Assembly (NCBI GenBank): GCA_003446335.1
Contig: DMAZ01000186.1
Span: forward strand, 1-16,643
Length of the DNA: 16,643 nucleotides
Direction: 5' to 3'
Origin: Lachnospiraceae bacterium
GTDB lineage: Bacteria; Bacillota_A; Clostridia; Lachnospirales; Lachnospiraceae
This document shows, piece by piece, positions 6,789 through 14,861 of this stretch. A program made the position numbers and the translations under genes. How positions within the stretch are numbered: the first letter of the stretch is position 1; each line of letters opens with the position of its first letter. A model generated the notes under the pieces. That model worked only from the letters and a program-made list of their open reading frames with translations. It did no database searches and was not told the origin of the DNA.

Positions 6789-8150
6789 TCATGCGTAAAA
6801 CCATAAAAGAACAGCTGAGATCCCCGAGAAAACAATGATCAGATAGGTGACCGCTTTCATAAGGATCCGGTCAGGCGAATGCTTCTGACCGCTCCGGTCG
6901 TCGCCGAGCGCCATACCGATGATCGGATAGAACATGCACATCGGAACAAAGCGGAAATTCATTGCACCAAGCACAGGCGTCACCAGGCAGAAAACAGTAT
7001 ACTCGATCAGCAGTGAAACATACCCCACCACAGAGAAAATCATGAACGCTTCGTCCGTATGGCGGCTCTTTACCGTCCGTGCCCACATAATATGGAGCAG
7101 GATGCAGATCATAATGCTTATAAAAGTCATAAAGCTGCAGCAGGTGACCGTTCCCCGAAGAGACATATCGATGACATTTTCGGAAAACAGGGCGGTCTTA
7201 AAAAGCTGCGCCCATATATTTGCAAGATTCCCGGCTCCTTCCGTAACGTGCAGACTGACAAAATCTGTATGGACCGGGGGACGGATTCGAGTCCAGAAGG
7301 AAACATCCGCTCCTATTCTCTGCCAGTCCGCAGAAATGAAATTCACATAGAAAAGGGGCACCCTGAAGCGGATCCGGTTGTAGACGGGCCACCAGAGTCC
7401 CAGTACCCCGGCGATGACCGCCGCGCCCCTCACGTGGTTCAGAATGATGCTGTTCTCTGTCCTTTTTTCCAACAGAGCCAGTACGATCAGCGTGATGATG
7501 GGGGCAAGAATCGTGAATGCTGCATAGGATGTCATGAGACCAAGGCCAAAGTACAGACCGCATAAGAGAAGATTCTTCTTTTTCCGGGTCAGATACCAGC
7601 TCATGATCCGGTCGATCGAGAGCATACAGAACATGAAGCACATCGCATCGTTGTTAAATGTCGCGCCCATAATAAAGAATCCGGGATAAAAGGTCAGAAG
7701 CAGGAAAACAGTAAGGACGGGACGTCCTCTGAGACCGAATCTTCTCAGAATGCTCACCCCTGCATAGGTCCCGATCGTCACGAATATGACATTGAATAAC
7801 TGGATAATATGAAGGCTGGTGCCGATCTGGTTGGACATCAGTCTGTGCAGGATCTCCAGCATCAGGGAACAGAACAGGGTAAAAAGCGGCGGGCACTCAT
7901 ACCCCGGCAGACCGACCGGGCTGAAGTCAGGCAGCCTGTGATACTCGAAAAAATACTGGATCACACCGAGGGTCCCGGTATGGAACTCATTTTCCCCGAG
8001 GGTCGTCCACTCTCCCAGATTAAAACTCTGGTACTCGTATCCGTGCTGAATGTCGAATACTAATTTAAGAAATAATCCGATAACGCAGATATAGAAGATC
8101 CAGAATTCATCCGGATATCCCATGATCCGCCTGCTTTTGGTCGTTTCCAT
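6789..8150 (-). CDS. Polytopic membrane protein resembling GT-C glycosyltransferases
   Basis: 453 residues with about ten hydrophobic helices. After the first helix (about 16-36) comes a large external loop with HTGTLGVIQYFFEYHRLPD (57-75) and GLPGYECPPLF (80-90), which resembles the HPPL/YPPL loop of lipid-linked sugar transferases. FYPGFFIMGATFNNDAMCFMF (154-174) resembles the SxNDxLL stretch of protein mannosyltransferase/ArnT-type enzymes. These would move a sugar from a polyprenyl phosphate donor to a target on the outer face of the membrane. The exact family and substrate are not recognised. It starts 12 bp after the yqeC::mocA stop with a weak GAGAAG site, so it is probably the last gene of the purine/hydroxylase operon, although its role there is not obvious. 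Confidence 0.6.
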   Translation of the reverse strand: METTKSRRIMGYPDEFWIFYICVIGLFLKLVFDIQHGYEYQSFNLGEWTTLGENEFHTGTLGVIQYFFEYHRLPDFSPVGLPGYECPPLFTLFCSLMLEILHRLMSNQIGTSLHIIQLFNVIFVTIGTYAGVSILRRFGLRGRPVLTVFLLLTFYPGFFIMGATFNNDAMCFMFCMLSIDRIMSWYLTRKKKNLLLCGLYFGLGLMTSYAAFTILAPIITLIVLALLEKRTENSIILNHVRGAAVIAGVLGLWWPVYNRIRFRVPLFYVNFISADWQRIGADVSFWTRIRPPVHTDFVSLHVTEGAGNLANIWAQLFKTALFSENVIDMSLRGTVTCCSFMTFISIMICILLHIMWARTVKSRHTDEAFMIFSVVGYVSLLIEYTVFCLVTPVLGAMNFRFVPMCMFYPIIGMALGDDRSGQKHSPDRILMKAVTYLIIVFSGISAVLLWFYA

Positions 8151-8162
8151 AATTCTTCTCTG

Positions 8163-9458
8163 TTAATATCGATAATCTATATCCCAAAGCTCCGTTTCGT
8201 CCGGAACTTCCATGCTGAAAAGGTCCTGCGTATTGGCCAGAAGGATCCGTTTTCCGCCCCTGTCACCCGAAAGGCTCATGATCTCACTCATGTATTTTGA
8301 GGCAAATACACACGGGTTTCCCATGACCCCATCCTTCGAAACACAGCCCAGACCTTTCCCGGACAATGCATATTCACGAAGAAAACGGAGAATCGTCTCC
8401 ATCCGAAGATCCGGCTGATCCGCCACAAATGAAACAAGATATTCGTCCGATCCCATCTTCCCTTCGGAGAGGAGCTGTGTCACACCGCACTGCAGGGAAG
8501 ACGAAATTCCCCGGGAAGGATCCGGATTTATAACGCATCTGACCCCATCCCGCATGGCCTGCTGCCTGATTTCCTCATACTGAGTCACCACGGTAAGGTC
8601 ACAGTTCAATTCGCGCAGGGCACATATTTTTCCGAGTCTGTCGTAGATATGGCGAAAGAGCGGCTTTCCGTCCCTGACATCCAGGAGCTTATTGCCTCCG
8701 TAACGTTTCGAGTAACCTGCCGCAAGAAGAAGGAAGTGAAAAATACTCGTCCTCTCCTTCCGATTCAAAGTGTAGTTATCATATAAAACTTCCACGGGAA
8801 AATCAAGGATTCCCTTTCCGGGAATCTTCGGATTCACGAAAAGACGTACCGATGCATCGGGATAATTCTCCCTGAAGAACGGAAGATACGTTCTCCGGAC
8901 ACAGATCTCCATCCTCTCACGGGTCAAAATGCTGCATACATCCACGTTCTTTCCGCAGTCATCTCCGCTCTCCCTCAGAACGGCTGCCACATCTTCGGGA
9001 TTCATCGAAACGTCGCAGATCCGCTTTCCGAGCGCGTCTGCTCCTGCGACGATCACGATATCCGTGGTCCCCGGATGTATGACCGGCTCCCACGCTCTGG
9101 GAACCTTGAACGGCATCAGTCTCGCTCCGTCTGCCTCGATCAGCGTGACATCCGCAAGTTCGATTGCCTGTGTCAGGACTTTTTCGGGAAGTGCTCCTGC
9201 CTTTGATCGCAGCGTTCCGTTCTCCGCCTTTACCGGCGGCAGCGGAACGGCAGCGAAAGCGTATCCGTCTTTTTCAAGAGCCTCTTTTATTGACTCAATT
9301 TCGCAGAGAAGACCTTCTTCCTGCTTCATATGAGTCGTCGTCGTGATCAGGACACGCTTGTTCTGTTTTCGATAAAAGCCGGCAAGCTGAAAAATGCTGG
9401 TGGTTTTCCCACCAGCACCCGTAAATGATATTACCCGCTTCTTTTCTGTGCTGTTCAT
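8163..9458 (-). CDS. yqeC: YqeC-like hydroxylase accessory protein fused to MocA-like cytidylyltransferase
   Basis: 431 residues in two parts. Residues 1 to about 225 are YqeC-like: a P-loop-type GAGGKTTS (14-21), ITTTTHM (38-44) and TLIEADGARLMPFKVP (105-120). YqeC is a conserved accessory protein of selenium-dependent molybdenum hydroxylases. Residues about 240-431 are a MobA/MocA-type nucleotidyltransferase: LLLAAGYSKRYGGNKLL (243-259) is the nucleotide-binding loop, VADQPD (345-350) the metal site, and GNPCVF (370s) with SGDRGGKRIL (397-406) the family's C-terminal marks. This domain would add CMP to molybdopterin to make the cytosine dinucleotide cofactor. E. coli keeps these as separate yqeC and ygfJ/mocA genes; here they are one polypeptide. 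Its ATG overlaps the yqeB stop (ATGA), suggesting translational coupling; AAAGGTG lies upstream. Confidence 0.9.
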   Translation of the reverse strand: MNSTEKKRVISFTGAGGKTTSIFQLAGFYRKQNKRVLITTTTHMKQEEGLLCEIESIKEALEKDGYAFAAVPLPPVKAENGTLRSKAGALPEKVLTQAIELADVTLIEADGARLMPFKVPRAWEPVIHPGTTDIVIVAGADALGKRICDVSMNPEDVAAVLRESGDDCGKNVDVCSILTRERMEICVRRTYLPFFRENYPDASVRLFVNPKIPGKGILDFPVEVLYDNYTLNRKERTSIFHFLLLAAGYSKRYGGNKLLDVRDGKPLFRHIYDRLGKICALRELNCDLTVVTQYEEIRQQAMRDGVRCVINPDPSRGISSSLQCGVTQLLSEGKMGSDEYLVSFVADQPDLRMETILRFLREYALSGKGLGCVSKDGVMGNPCVFASKYMSEIMSLSGDRGGKRILLANTQDLFSMEVPDETELWDIDYRY

Positions 9459-10288
9459 AGCAGAACACCTTTCTCATAGGCGCACACAAGCTCCAGGACA
9501 CTGCCGGCGATACATCGCGCCTTATCCGATATGCTGAAGCAGTTACTGATCTGAGTCCTCCTCGGATCTATATCCGCCATTTTTATACCGCACGGTATCT
9601 TCAGTCCGTCCGGAAGGATCCCCCGCAAAATACCGGTCAGCGTTGCGGTGACCTCAACCTGCTCTCCGTCACTTTCAATAACGGAAATGACCTGACCCAT
9701 CTCAACAAAATCCGAAATATGACAGACATTGTGCAGGACGCCCCCCTTCGGTGCATGGATGACCCTTTCCTTCCCGTATCCGGCAATCATGCCCGGAATA
9801 CCGGTATTCGGAATCGCCTCTCCTTCCCGGATGATTTTTCCGAGTGTATGTCCCCGCATGGTCTCAATGACATATTTTACGTCACGCCCCGCATAAAAAC
9901 CCGGTCCGAGCGCAATCGTAAGCGGCGCCATATCGATCGTTGTCCCGATATTTTTCTTGGCAAGGATCGCGTCGACAAGGATCTCCGGCTTTAAGATTCG
10001 AAGGCTTTCGGCCGTCTCATCGATCAGCATCTGAGGATGCAGCGGAGATACTTTTTCGAGAGCACTCTCCGCATGATCGGCCAGATGCATGGTGACGCCT
10101 TCAAGTTCGGCCGTATTCCCTGCTCCGGGTATCTGATTTTTATAAATCACCTCCGAAAAAGCCACATCTCTTCGTATGGCTGTCGGATAGGCACACTCAA
10201 GCACGATCACACAATACCCGGCTCTGCACAGTCTGGCGATCGTTCCGGAGGCGATATCGCCGCCTCCTCTTATTACAATCGGTTGCAT
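9455..10288 (-). CDS. yqeB: YqeB, selenium-dependent molybdenum hydroxylase system protein
   Basis: 277 residues of the EF2563-type family, required genetically or by association for maturation of selenium-dependent molybdenum hydroxylases; the biochemical reaction is not established. Visible family marks are IRGGGDIASGTIARL (6-20, Rossmann-like glycine loop), ILVDAILAKKN (103-113), APLTIALGPGF (121-131), ETMRGHTLG (142-150), APKGGVLHN (179-187), and KMADIDPR (236-243) near the end. It corresponds to the short clostridial/enterococcal form; the E. coli protein is about twice as long. It lies between hyuA (49-bp gap) and yqeC::mocA (4-bp overlap). The start has only an AGAGAG about 11 bases upstream, so translation may rely partly on the upstream gene. 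Confidence 0.9.
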   Translation of the reverse strand: MQPIVIRGGGDIASGTIARLCRAGYCVIVLECAYPTAIRRDVAFSEVIYKNQIPGAGNTAELEGVTMHLADHAESALEKVSPLHPQMLIDETAESLRILKPEILVDAILAKKNIGTTIDMAPLTIALGPGFYAGRDVKYVIETMRGHTLGKIIREGEAIPNTGIPGMIAGYGKERVIHAPKGGVLHNVCHISDFVEMGQVISVIESDGEQVEVTATLTGILRGILPDGLKIPCGIKMADIDPRRTQISNCFSISDKARCIAGSVLELVCAYEKGVLL

Positions 10289-10337
10289 ATGTATCAGTCT
10301 CTCTTTATTCTCACAGGGCGGTCAGACTCTGTCTAAT

Positions 10338-11723
10338 TTATCGTATGAACATGGGCGGTCTGCGTTTTACGAACCTGCCAAGCCCTCTGCGGATCAGTCT
10401 GCCGTCGTCTACACAGAGATTTCCTCTTAAAAATACTTTCTCCACACAGCCTTTCAGGTGCATTCCCTCATACGGTGTGTTGTCACAGTTGGTCACCCAG
10501 TCAGATGCGGTGATGATTTTTTCCCGCTCCGGGTCGATGACAACGATATCCGCGTCGCTTCCTTCCATAAGGACACCTTTTTTCGGATAGAGACCATAAA
10601 GCTTTGCGGGATTTTCAGCCATGACTCGGCACGCGCACGGCGCATCGATCCTCTTTCTGCCGACACCTTCGGAGTAAAGTAAATTCACTCTCGTCTCGAT
10701 TCCCGGAAGACCGCCGGGGATTTTCGTAAAATCGTCGATTCCCAGTTTTCTCTGTTCCAGTGTAAAATCACAGTGATCCGTTGATACAGTATCAATAATA
10801 CCATCCCGAATCGCTCTCCACAACACCTCCTGGTCATGTTTTGTGCGCAGCGGCGGCGCGCATATATATTTTGCCCCCTCGAATCCGGGCGCATCGTACA
10901 TGGATCTGTCCAGGAAAAGATACTGCGGACACGTCTCGGAATAAGCCTTCACCCCATTATTCCGGGCGGCTATGATTTCATTCAGTGCTTTCTCATTCGT
11001 CGTATGGACGACCATGATCGGAGCGTCCGCCTCTTTAGCGATCACCATAAGCCGATGGACCGCTTCCGCCTCCATGGTATCGGGCCTTGACAGCGGGTGC
11101 GCGGAAGGTCCGAAGTTTCCCATGGCCTTCTGCTCCGCGATCAGTGCATCGATGACCGAAGCATTCTCGCAGTGGCAGCCCGTAAAGGATCCGACTTCTC
11201 TCAGTTTTTTCAGGACCTCGTAGATTTCCCCGTCATTCAGCATCATTGCGGGATACGTCATATAGATCTTGAAGGTCGTTATGCCCTCCTCCATCATATC
11301 ATCCACTTCATCCCTGACGGAAGGATTCCATTCGGAAATGGACATGTGATAGCTGTAATCGCAGGAATTCGGACCGTTCTCACCGGCCATCGCATGCCAG
11401 TTGGCCAGTCCTTCCTTCAGCGTCTCTCCGTGGTACTGTGTACCGAAGTCAATGACCATCGTTGTTCCGCCCGCTATGGCCGCGGCCGTCCCTGTTTCAA
11501 AATTATCACTTGTCACGGTACCGGCAACATGGAGATTCAGGTGCGTGTGGGCGTCAATAAACCCCGGAAAGACGAGCTTACCGGATACATTTATTTCCTC
11601 AGCGTCTTCACAGGAAATCATCTCTTCCATCCGGACGATCTGTTCACCCTCGATCAGAAGATCACAGCGCCTCATGCCGCTTCCGGAAACGACTGTTCCG
11701 CCTTTCAGGAGTATTTTTTTCAT
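10338..11723 (-). CDS. hyuA: Dihydropyrimidinase / D-hydantoinase family amidohydrolase
   Basis: Cyclic amidohydrolase of 461 residues that opens hydantoin- or dihydropyrimidine-like rings with two metal ions; in this gene setting the substrate is probably a purine or urate breakdown product (inference). Metal and catalytic residues are complete: H59 and H61 in DAHTH, the carboxylated lysine K152 in TFKIYMTYP, H184 in GCHCEN, H240 in VVHTTNE, and D316 in STDHCDF. FPGFIDAHTH and AGGTTMVIDFG are typical. It matches HyuA/YgeZ of the E. coli purine cluster. An upstream in-frame GTG (11730-11732) touches the ribosome binding site, whereas the ATG at 11721-11723 has GAGAGGTG at the right distance, so the ATG is chosen. 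It follows ygfK after 96 bp that hold a hairpin. Confidence 0.92.
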   Translation of the reverse strand: MKKILLKGGTVVSGSGMRRCDLLIEGEQIVRMEEMISCEDAEEINVSGKLVFPGFIDAHTHLNLHVAGTVTSDNFETGTAAAIAGGTTMVIDFGTQYHGETLKEGLANWHAMAGENGPNSCDYSYHMSISEWNPSVRDEVDDMMEEGITTFKIYMTYPAMMLNDGEIYEVLKKLREVGSFTGCHCENASVIDALIAEQKAMGNFGPSAHPLSRPDTMEAEAVHRLMVIAKEADAPIMVVHTTNEKALNEIIAARNNGVKAYSETCPQYLFLDRSMYDAPGFEGAKYICAPPLRTKHDQEVLWRAIRDGIIDTVSTDHCDFTLEQRKLGIDDFTKIPGGLPGIETRVNLLYSEGVGRKRIDAPCACRVMAENPAKLYGLYPKKGVLMEGSDADIVVIDPEREKIITASDWVTNCDNTPYEGMHLKGCVEKVFLRGNLCVDDGRLIRRGLGRFVKRRPPMFIR

Positions 11724-11747
11724 GTCAGTCACCTCTCTTACATCGAA

Positions 11748-11788
11748 ATACCGAAGATGCCAGACCTTAAAAGCGGCACCTTCGGCAT
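11748..11788 (-). ncRNA. Intercistronic RNA hairpin between ygfK and hyuA
   Basis: Arms 11748-11761 and 11775-11788 pair over 14 bp with a 13-nt loop. In the minus-strand transcript the two imperfect positions become G-U wobbles, whereas on the plus strand they would be A-C mismatches, so the structure fits the operon mRNA. No T-run follows on the minus side, so it is not a terminator. It could protect the 3' end of ygfK mRNA or set relative expression of the two genes. Confidence 0.5.
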
Positions 11789-11819
11789 TCCGTTCATATT
11801 TATGACAGGATTTTCAGGA

Positions 11820-14798
11820 TTACAGCATATATCCGTACTTGTCCACGATCGTATCCATCAGATTTACAAATGCCGGGAAGACCCCGCCCGGATTTCCGGA
11901 CGTGATAATACTCTCACTTCCGAACAGCCTTACCTTATATTTCTTCGCTTTCACATCCAGGACTGTAAAGCCCTCGTTGGTGGAATCGGCCATATCCGCC
12001 TCGTTCCTGAAGAGGGTAAATTTCTCCTTGTAGGGACTGGACGCGTAAGGACAGAAGGTCAGACAGTTCCCGCACTCGTTGCACATATAGTCTACATGCA
12101 CGATCTGAGGCATATCAAATCCATCGACTATTACCTCGATATTGGCCCGGTTCGGACATACATCCACACAGTTCTCGCAGATCGTCTGGCAGTGCAGGCA
12201 TCTTTCGGCATCATTTGCCGGATCGGACGGCTCTGTGAGAATTCCCTTCTTCATGTAGAGGTCGAACTTCGGTACGTCGACATTTGTCTCCGTCCCCACT
12301 TTACTTCCGAGAATTGCTTCTGCGGCCTTTCTGGCATTGGCCTCAGCCTTTACAATGATCGAAGGTCCGAAAAGACCGTCTCCGACTGCGTAGACATTCG
12401 GGATACAGGTCTGATAATTCTCATCCGTAAGCGGTCTGCCCTTCTCATCGGTATTGATTCCGTTGGCTTCATACCAGGCTTTGTCGCACTTTTCGCCGAC
12501 CGCTATGATCACCGTGTCAGCCGGTATCTCTACCGTCTCTTCCGTCGCCGTGACAGACGCCCTTCCGCTGGCATCCATCGGACCGAGTGCCATCTTCGCG
12601 CAGGTCAGGATTCCGTCCTGATAGGATACGGGGTTGGTCAGCTCGCGGAATTCGACGCCGTCTTCGATCGCCTCGTAAAGTTCTTCCTCATCAGCCGGCA
12701 TGTATCTCTTCGTTCTTCTGTATACGAGCGATACTTTTTCCACGCCTTCATTTCGAAGAGCTGCCCTGGCTGTGTCCATGGCCGTGTTGCCGCCTCCGAC
12801 TACGATGACATGCTTTCCGAGGTCGACCTTTCCGCCGGTGCTGTTGAAGTCGGCAAGGAACTTCAGGGCATTGAGCGGTGTGAGTCCTTCGATACGCATA
12901 CGTCCTTCTCCGGGAGCGCCGATCGCCAGGATCACTTTATCGTAATCATCTTTCACATCGGCAAGTTCCACCGCCTTACCGGTCCTGATCTCCACGCCGT
13001 AAGCCCGGAGCAGATCCACATCCTTCTCGATCGTCTCATCGGAAATACGGAAGTTCGGGATCACATATCTGGGTACACCGCCGAGTCCTTCGTTCTTCTC
13101 GAAAATCGTGACTTTCGATCCGCCTCTTGCCAGGTAGTAAGCTGCAGACATACCGGCCGGACCGCCGCCTATGACGGCGATCTTCAGATTGTTCGACGGA
13201 GCGGGTGAAAGCTCACCGAGGACTGTCTCCAGTCCGTTTTCGGCGATCGTCAGTTTTGTATCCCGTATATGGACCTGGGACTCATAGAAGTTGCGGGTAC
13301 ACGCTCCCTGACAGGGATGCGCACAGAGTGTTCCGGTCATGAACGGGAGGGCATTGGTGTCGAGGACTACGCGCATCGCATTTGCATAATCTCCCTTCTC
13401 CGCATACTGCATATAAGTAGACACATCCTGATGAATCGGACAGCGCTCGCTGCAGGGCGCAAAGAAACAGTTCAGGAGCGGGACCTTTTCATCCGTCTTT
13501 CTGTTGGGCAGTGGTTTAGCAGCCTTGATATGGTGGATATCGGTCTTCGCGCTCTCAGCCAGGGCGTTCAGTTTTTCTACATCAATACCCGCGAACGGCC
13601 TTGCCACCTTTTCCAGCTTTTCAGCCAGCTGCGTAAATCTCTGATAACCGCCGGTCTTCAGAATGGTCGTCGCCACAGTCACCGGCCAGATTCCGGTATC
13701 GACAATGCGGTCAATATTAAAGTAATCCGCGCCGCCTGAGTAGGAGATCCGGAGTTTGCCGCCGAAATCACGGGACAGCTTCGCTGCCAGACTGATCGAC
13801 AGAACATAGAGCGCCCGTCCGGACATATACATCTCGTTGCTCGGCAGCTCGTTCCTTGTGACATCGACCGGGAACGTGTTCGTGATCTTCACTCCGAATT
13901 CAAGTCCCTTCTCCTCAGACAGGGCAATGAGACGCTGAAGCATCGGTACAGCATCCGCATACTGAAGGTCGTCGTCGAAGTGGAACCGGCCGAACACCAG
14001 ATAGTCGTATCCCATGCTGTCCATCGTCTCACGGGCAAATTCATACCCCAGGAGCGTCGGGTTGCATTTGATAAATGTATTTAATCCTTTTTCCTTAAGG
14101 AGATAGGTGGCAATCGCCTCGATCTCGTTGGGCGGACATCCGTGCAGTGTGGAAATTGTCGCGTCGTTACAGATATCGGATCGGATCGCATCAATATCTT
14201 CCAGTGTAACGTTTCGGAATTCTCCCACATGTTCTTTCAGTACCGCGATTGCATGCTTAAAATCTTCCGTCTCTCCCGCTTCCATCATGTTATCGATGAA
14301 GCTGTTCACTTTAGGCGTCTTGATACCGGCCAGATCATAGCCGACGGAAATATTGAACTGGAATCCATCCATATCACCGAGACCGTATTCTTTGGCCATA
14401 AAGTTCAGCATGACCCATGCGTTAATATATTCATGCTGTGCCTCTGGTACCGTAAGCTCGGTAGACCACTCACAGTTATAGCCCTCATCCTCCGCAAGGA
14501 TGCACGGTCTGTTGACACAGGCTGCAAGCTCACGCCCGTCCATTTTCTGAACGGTCTTGAGCTCAAAGAATCTGGCTCCTGCATAGTAGGAGGCCACAAT
14601 GTTCTGGGAGAGCTGGGAGTTGGGACCGGCGGCGGGTCCGATCACCGTCTCAAGCTTTCTGCCGAAAATGGTCTGCGCCCGGGCAGGGTCAGCCACATAG
14701 GGCTTCCGCACACCGAATACGCGAAAATATCTGTCATGCTCCTTCTGCACCCACTCAAGGAGCTGCTCAAAGGACATGCCTGTCATAATCTCACTCAT
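11820..14798 (-). CDS. ygfK: YgfK, multi-domain flavin / iron-sulfur oxidoreductase (called putative selenate reductase subunit)
   Basis: 992 residues. About 45-400 looks like a dihydroorotate-dehydrogenase-type FMN barrel: FELKTVQ (78-84), IKCNPTLLG (243-251) and SYSGGADYFN near 352-361 resemble its lysine and phosphate-binding strands. About 440-530 is a glutamate-synthase-small-subunit-like Fe-S domain with C444, C449, C453, C492, C496 and C500. About 538-830 is an FAD/NAD(P)H domain with GGGPAG (544-549), VVGGGNTAMD (666-675) and AVGDG (804-808). The C-terminus has two ferredoxin-type clusters (C867-C881 and C906-C916). These are the parts of dihydropyrimidine dehydrogenase in a different order. 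Annotated historically as a selenate reductase subunit; E. coli ygfK has been linked to anaerobic purine/urate use, where a reductive ring step is plausible. ATG with AAGAGGA eight bases upstream; it lies 63 bp after ssnA. Confidence 0.93.
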   Translation of the reverse strand: MSEIMTGMSFEQLLEWVQKEHDRYFRVFGVRKPYVADPARAQTIFGRKLETVIGPAAGPNSQLSQNIVASYYAGARFFELKTVQKMDGRELAACVNRPCILAEDEGYNCEWSTELTVPEAQHEYINAWVMLNFMAKEYGLGDMDGFQFNISVGYDLAGIKTPKVNSFIDNMMEAGETEDFKHAIAVLKEHVGEFRNVTLEDIDAIRSDICNDATISTLHGCPPNEIEAIATYLLKEKGLNTFIKCNPTLLGYEFARETMDSMGYDYLVFGRFHFDDDLQYADAVPMLQRLIALSEEKGLEFGVKITNTFPVDVTRNELPSNEMYMSGRALYVLSISLAAKLSRDFGGKLRISYSGGADYFNIDRIVDTGIWPVTVATTILKTGGYQRFTQLAEKLEKVARPFAGIDVEKLNALAESAKTDIHHIKAAKPLPNRKTDEKVPLLNCFFAPCSERCPIHQDVSTYMQYAEKGDYANAMRVVLDTNALPFMTGTLCAHPCQGACTRNFYESQVHIRDTKLTIAENGLETVLGELSPAPSNNLKIAVIGGGPAGMSAAYYLARGGSKVTIFEKNEGLGGVPRYVIPNFRISDETIEKDVDLLRAYGVEIRTGKAVELADVKDDYDKVILAIGAPGEGRMRIEGLTPLNALKFLADFNSTGGKVDLGKHVIVVGGGNTAMDTARAALRNEGVEKVSLVYRRTKRYMPADEEELYEAIEDGVEFRELTNPVSYQDGILTCAKMALGPMDASGRASVTATEETVEIPADTVIIAVGEKCDKAWYEANGINTDEKGRPLTDENYQTCIPNVYAVGDGLFGPSIIVKAEANARKAAEAILGSKVGTETNVDVPKFDLYMKKGILTEPSDPANDAERCLHCQTICENCVDVCPNRANIEVIVDGFDMPQIVHVDYMCNECGNCLTFCPYASSPYKEKFTLFRNEADMADSTNEGFTVLDVKAKKYKVRLFGSESIITSGNPGGVFPAFVNLMDTIVDKYGYML

Positions 14799-14861
14799 AA
14801 TGTTATTCCTCTTAAAATAGCTATGAATTTATACTTTCAGTCGATCGTAAGGAACGGTCTT

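Noticed and set aside
11097..13208. 703-codon open frame on the plus strand
   Set aside because: It lies antisense to hyuA and ygfK, both full-length with complete motifs. Its translation is histidine/arginine-rich with no recognisable domain, as expected of a mirror frame.
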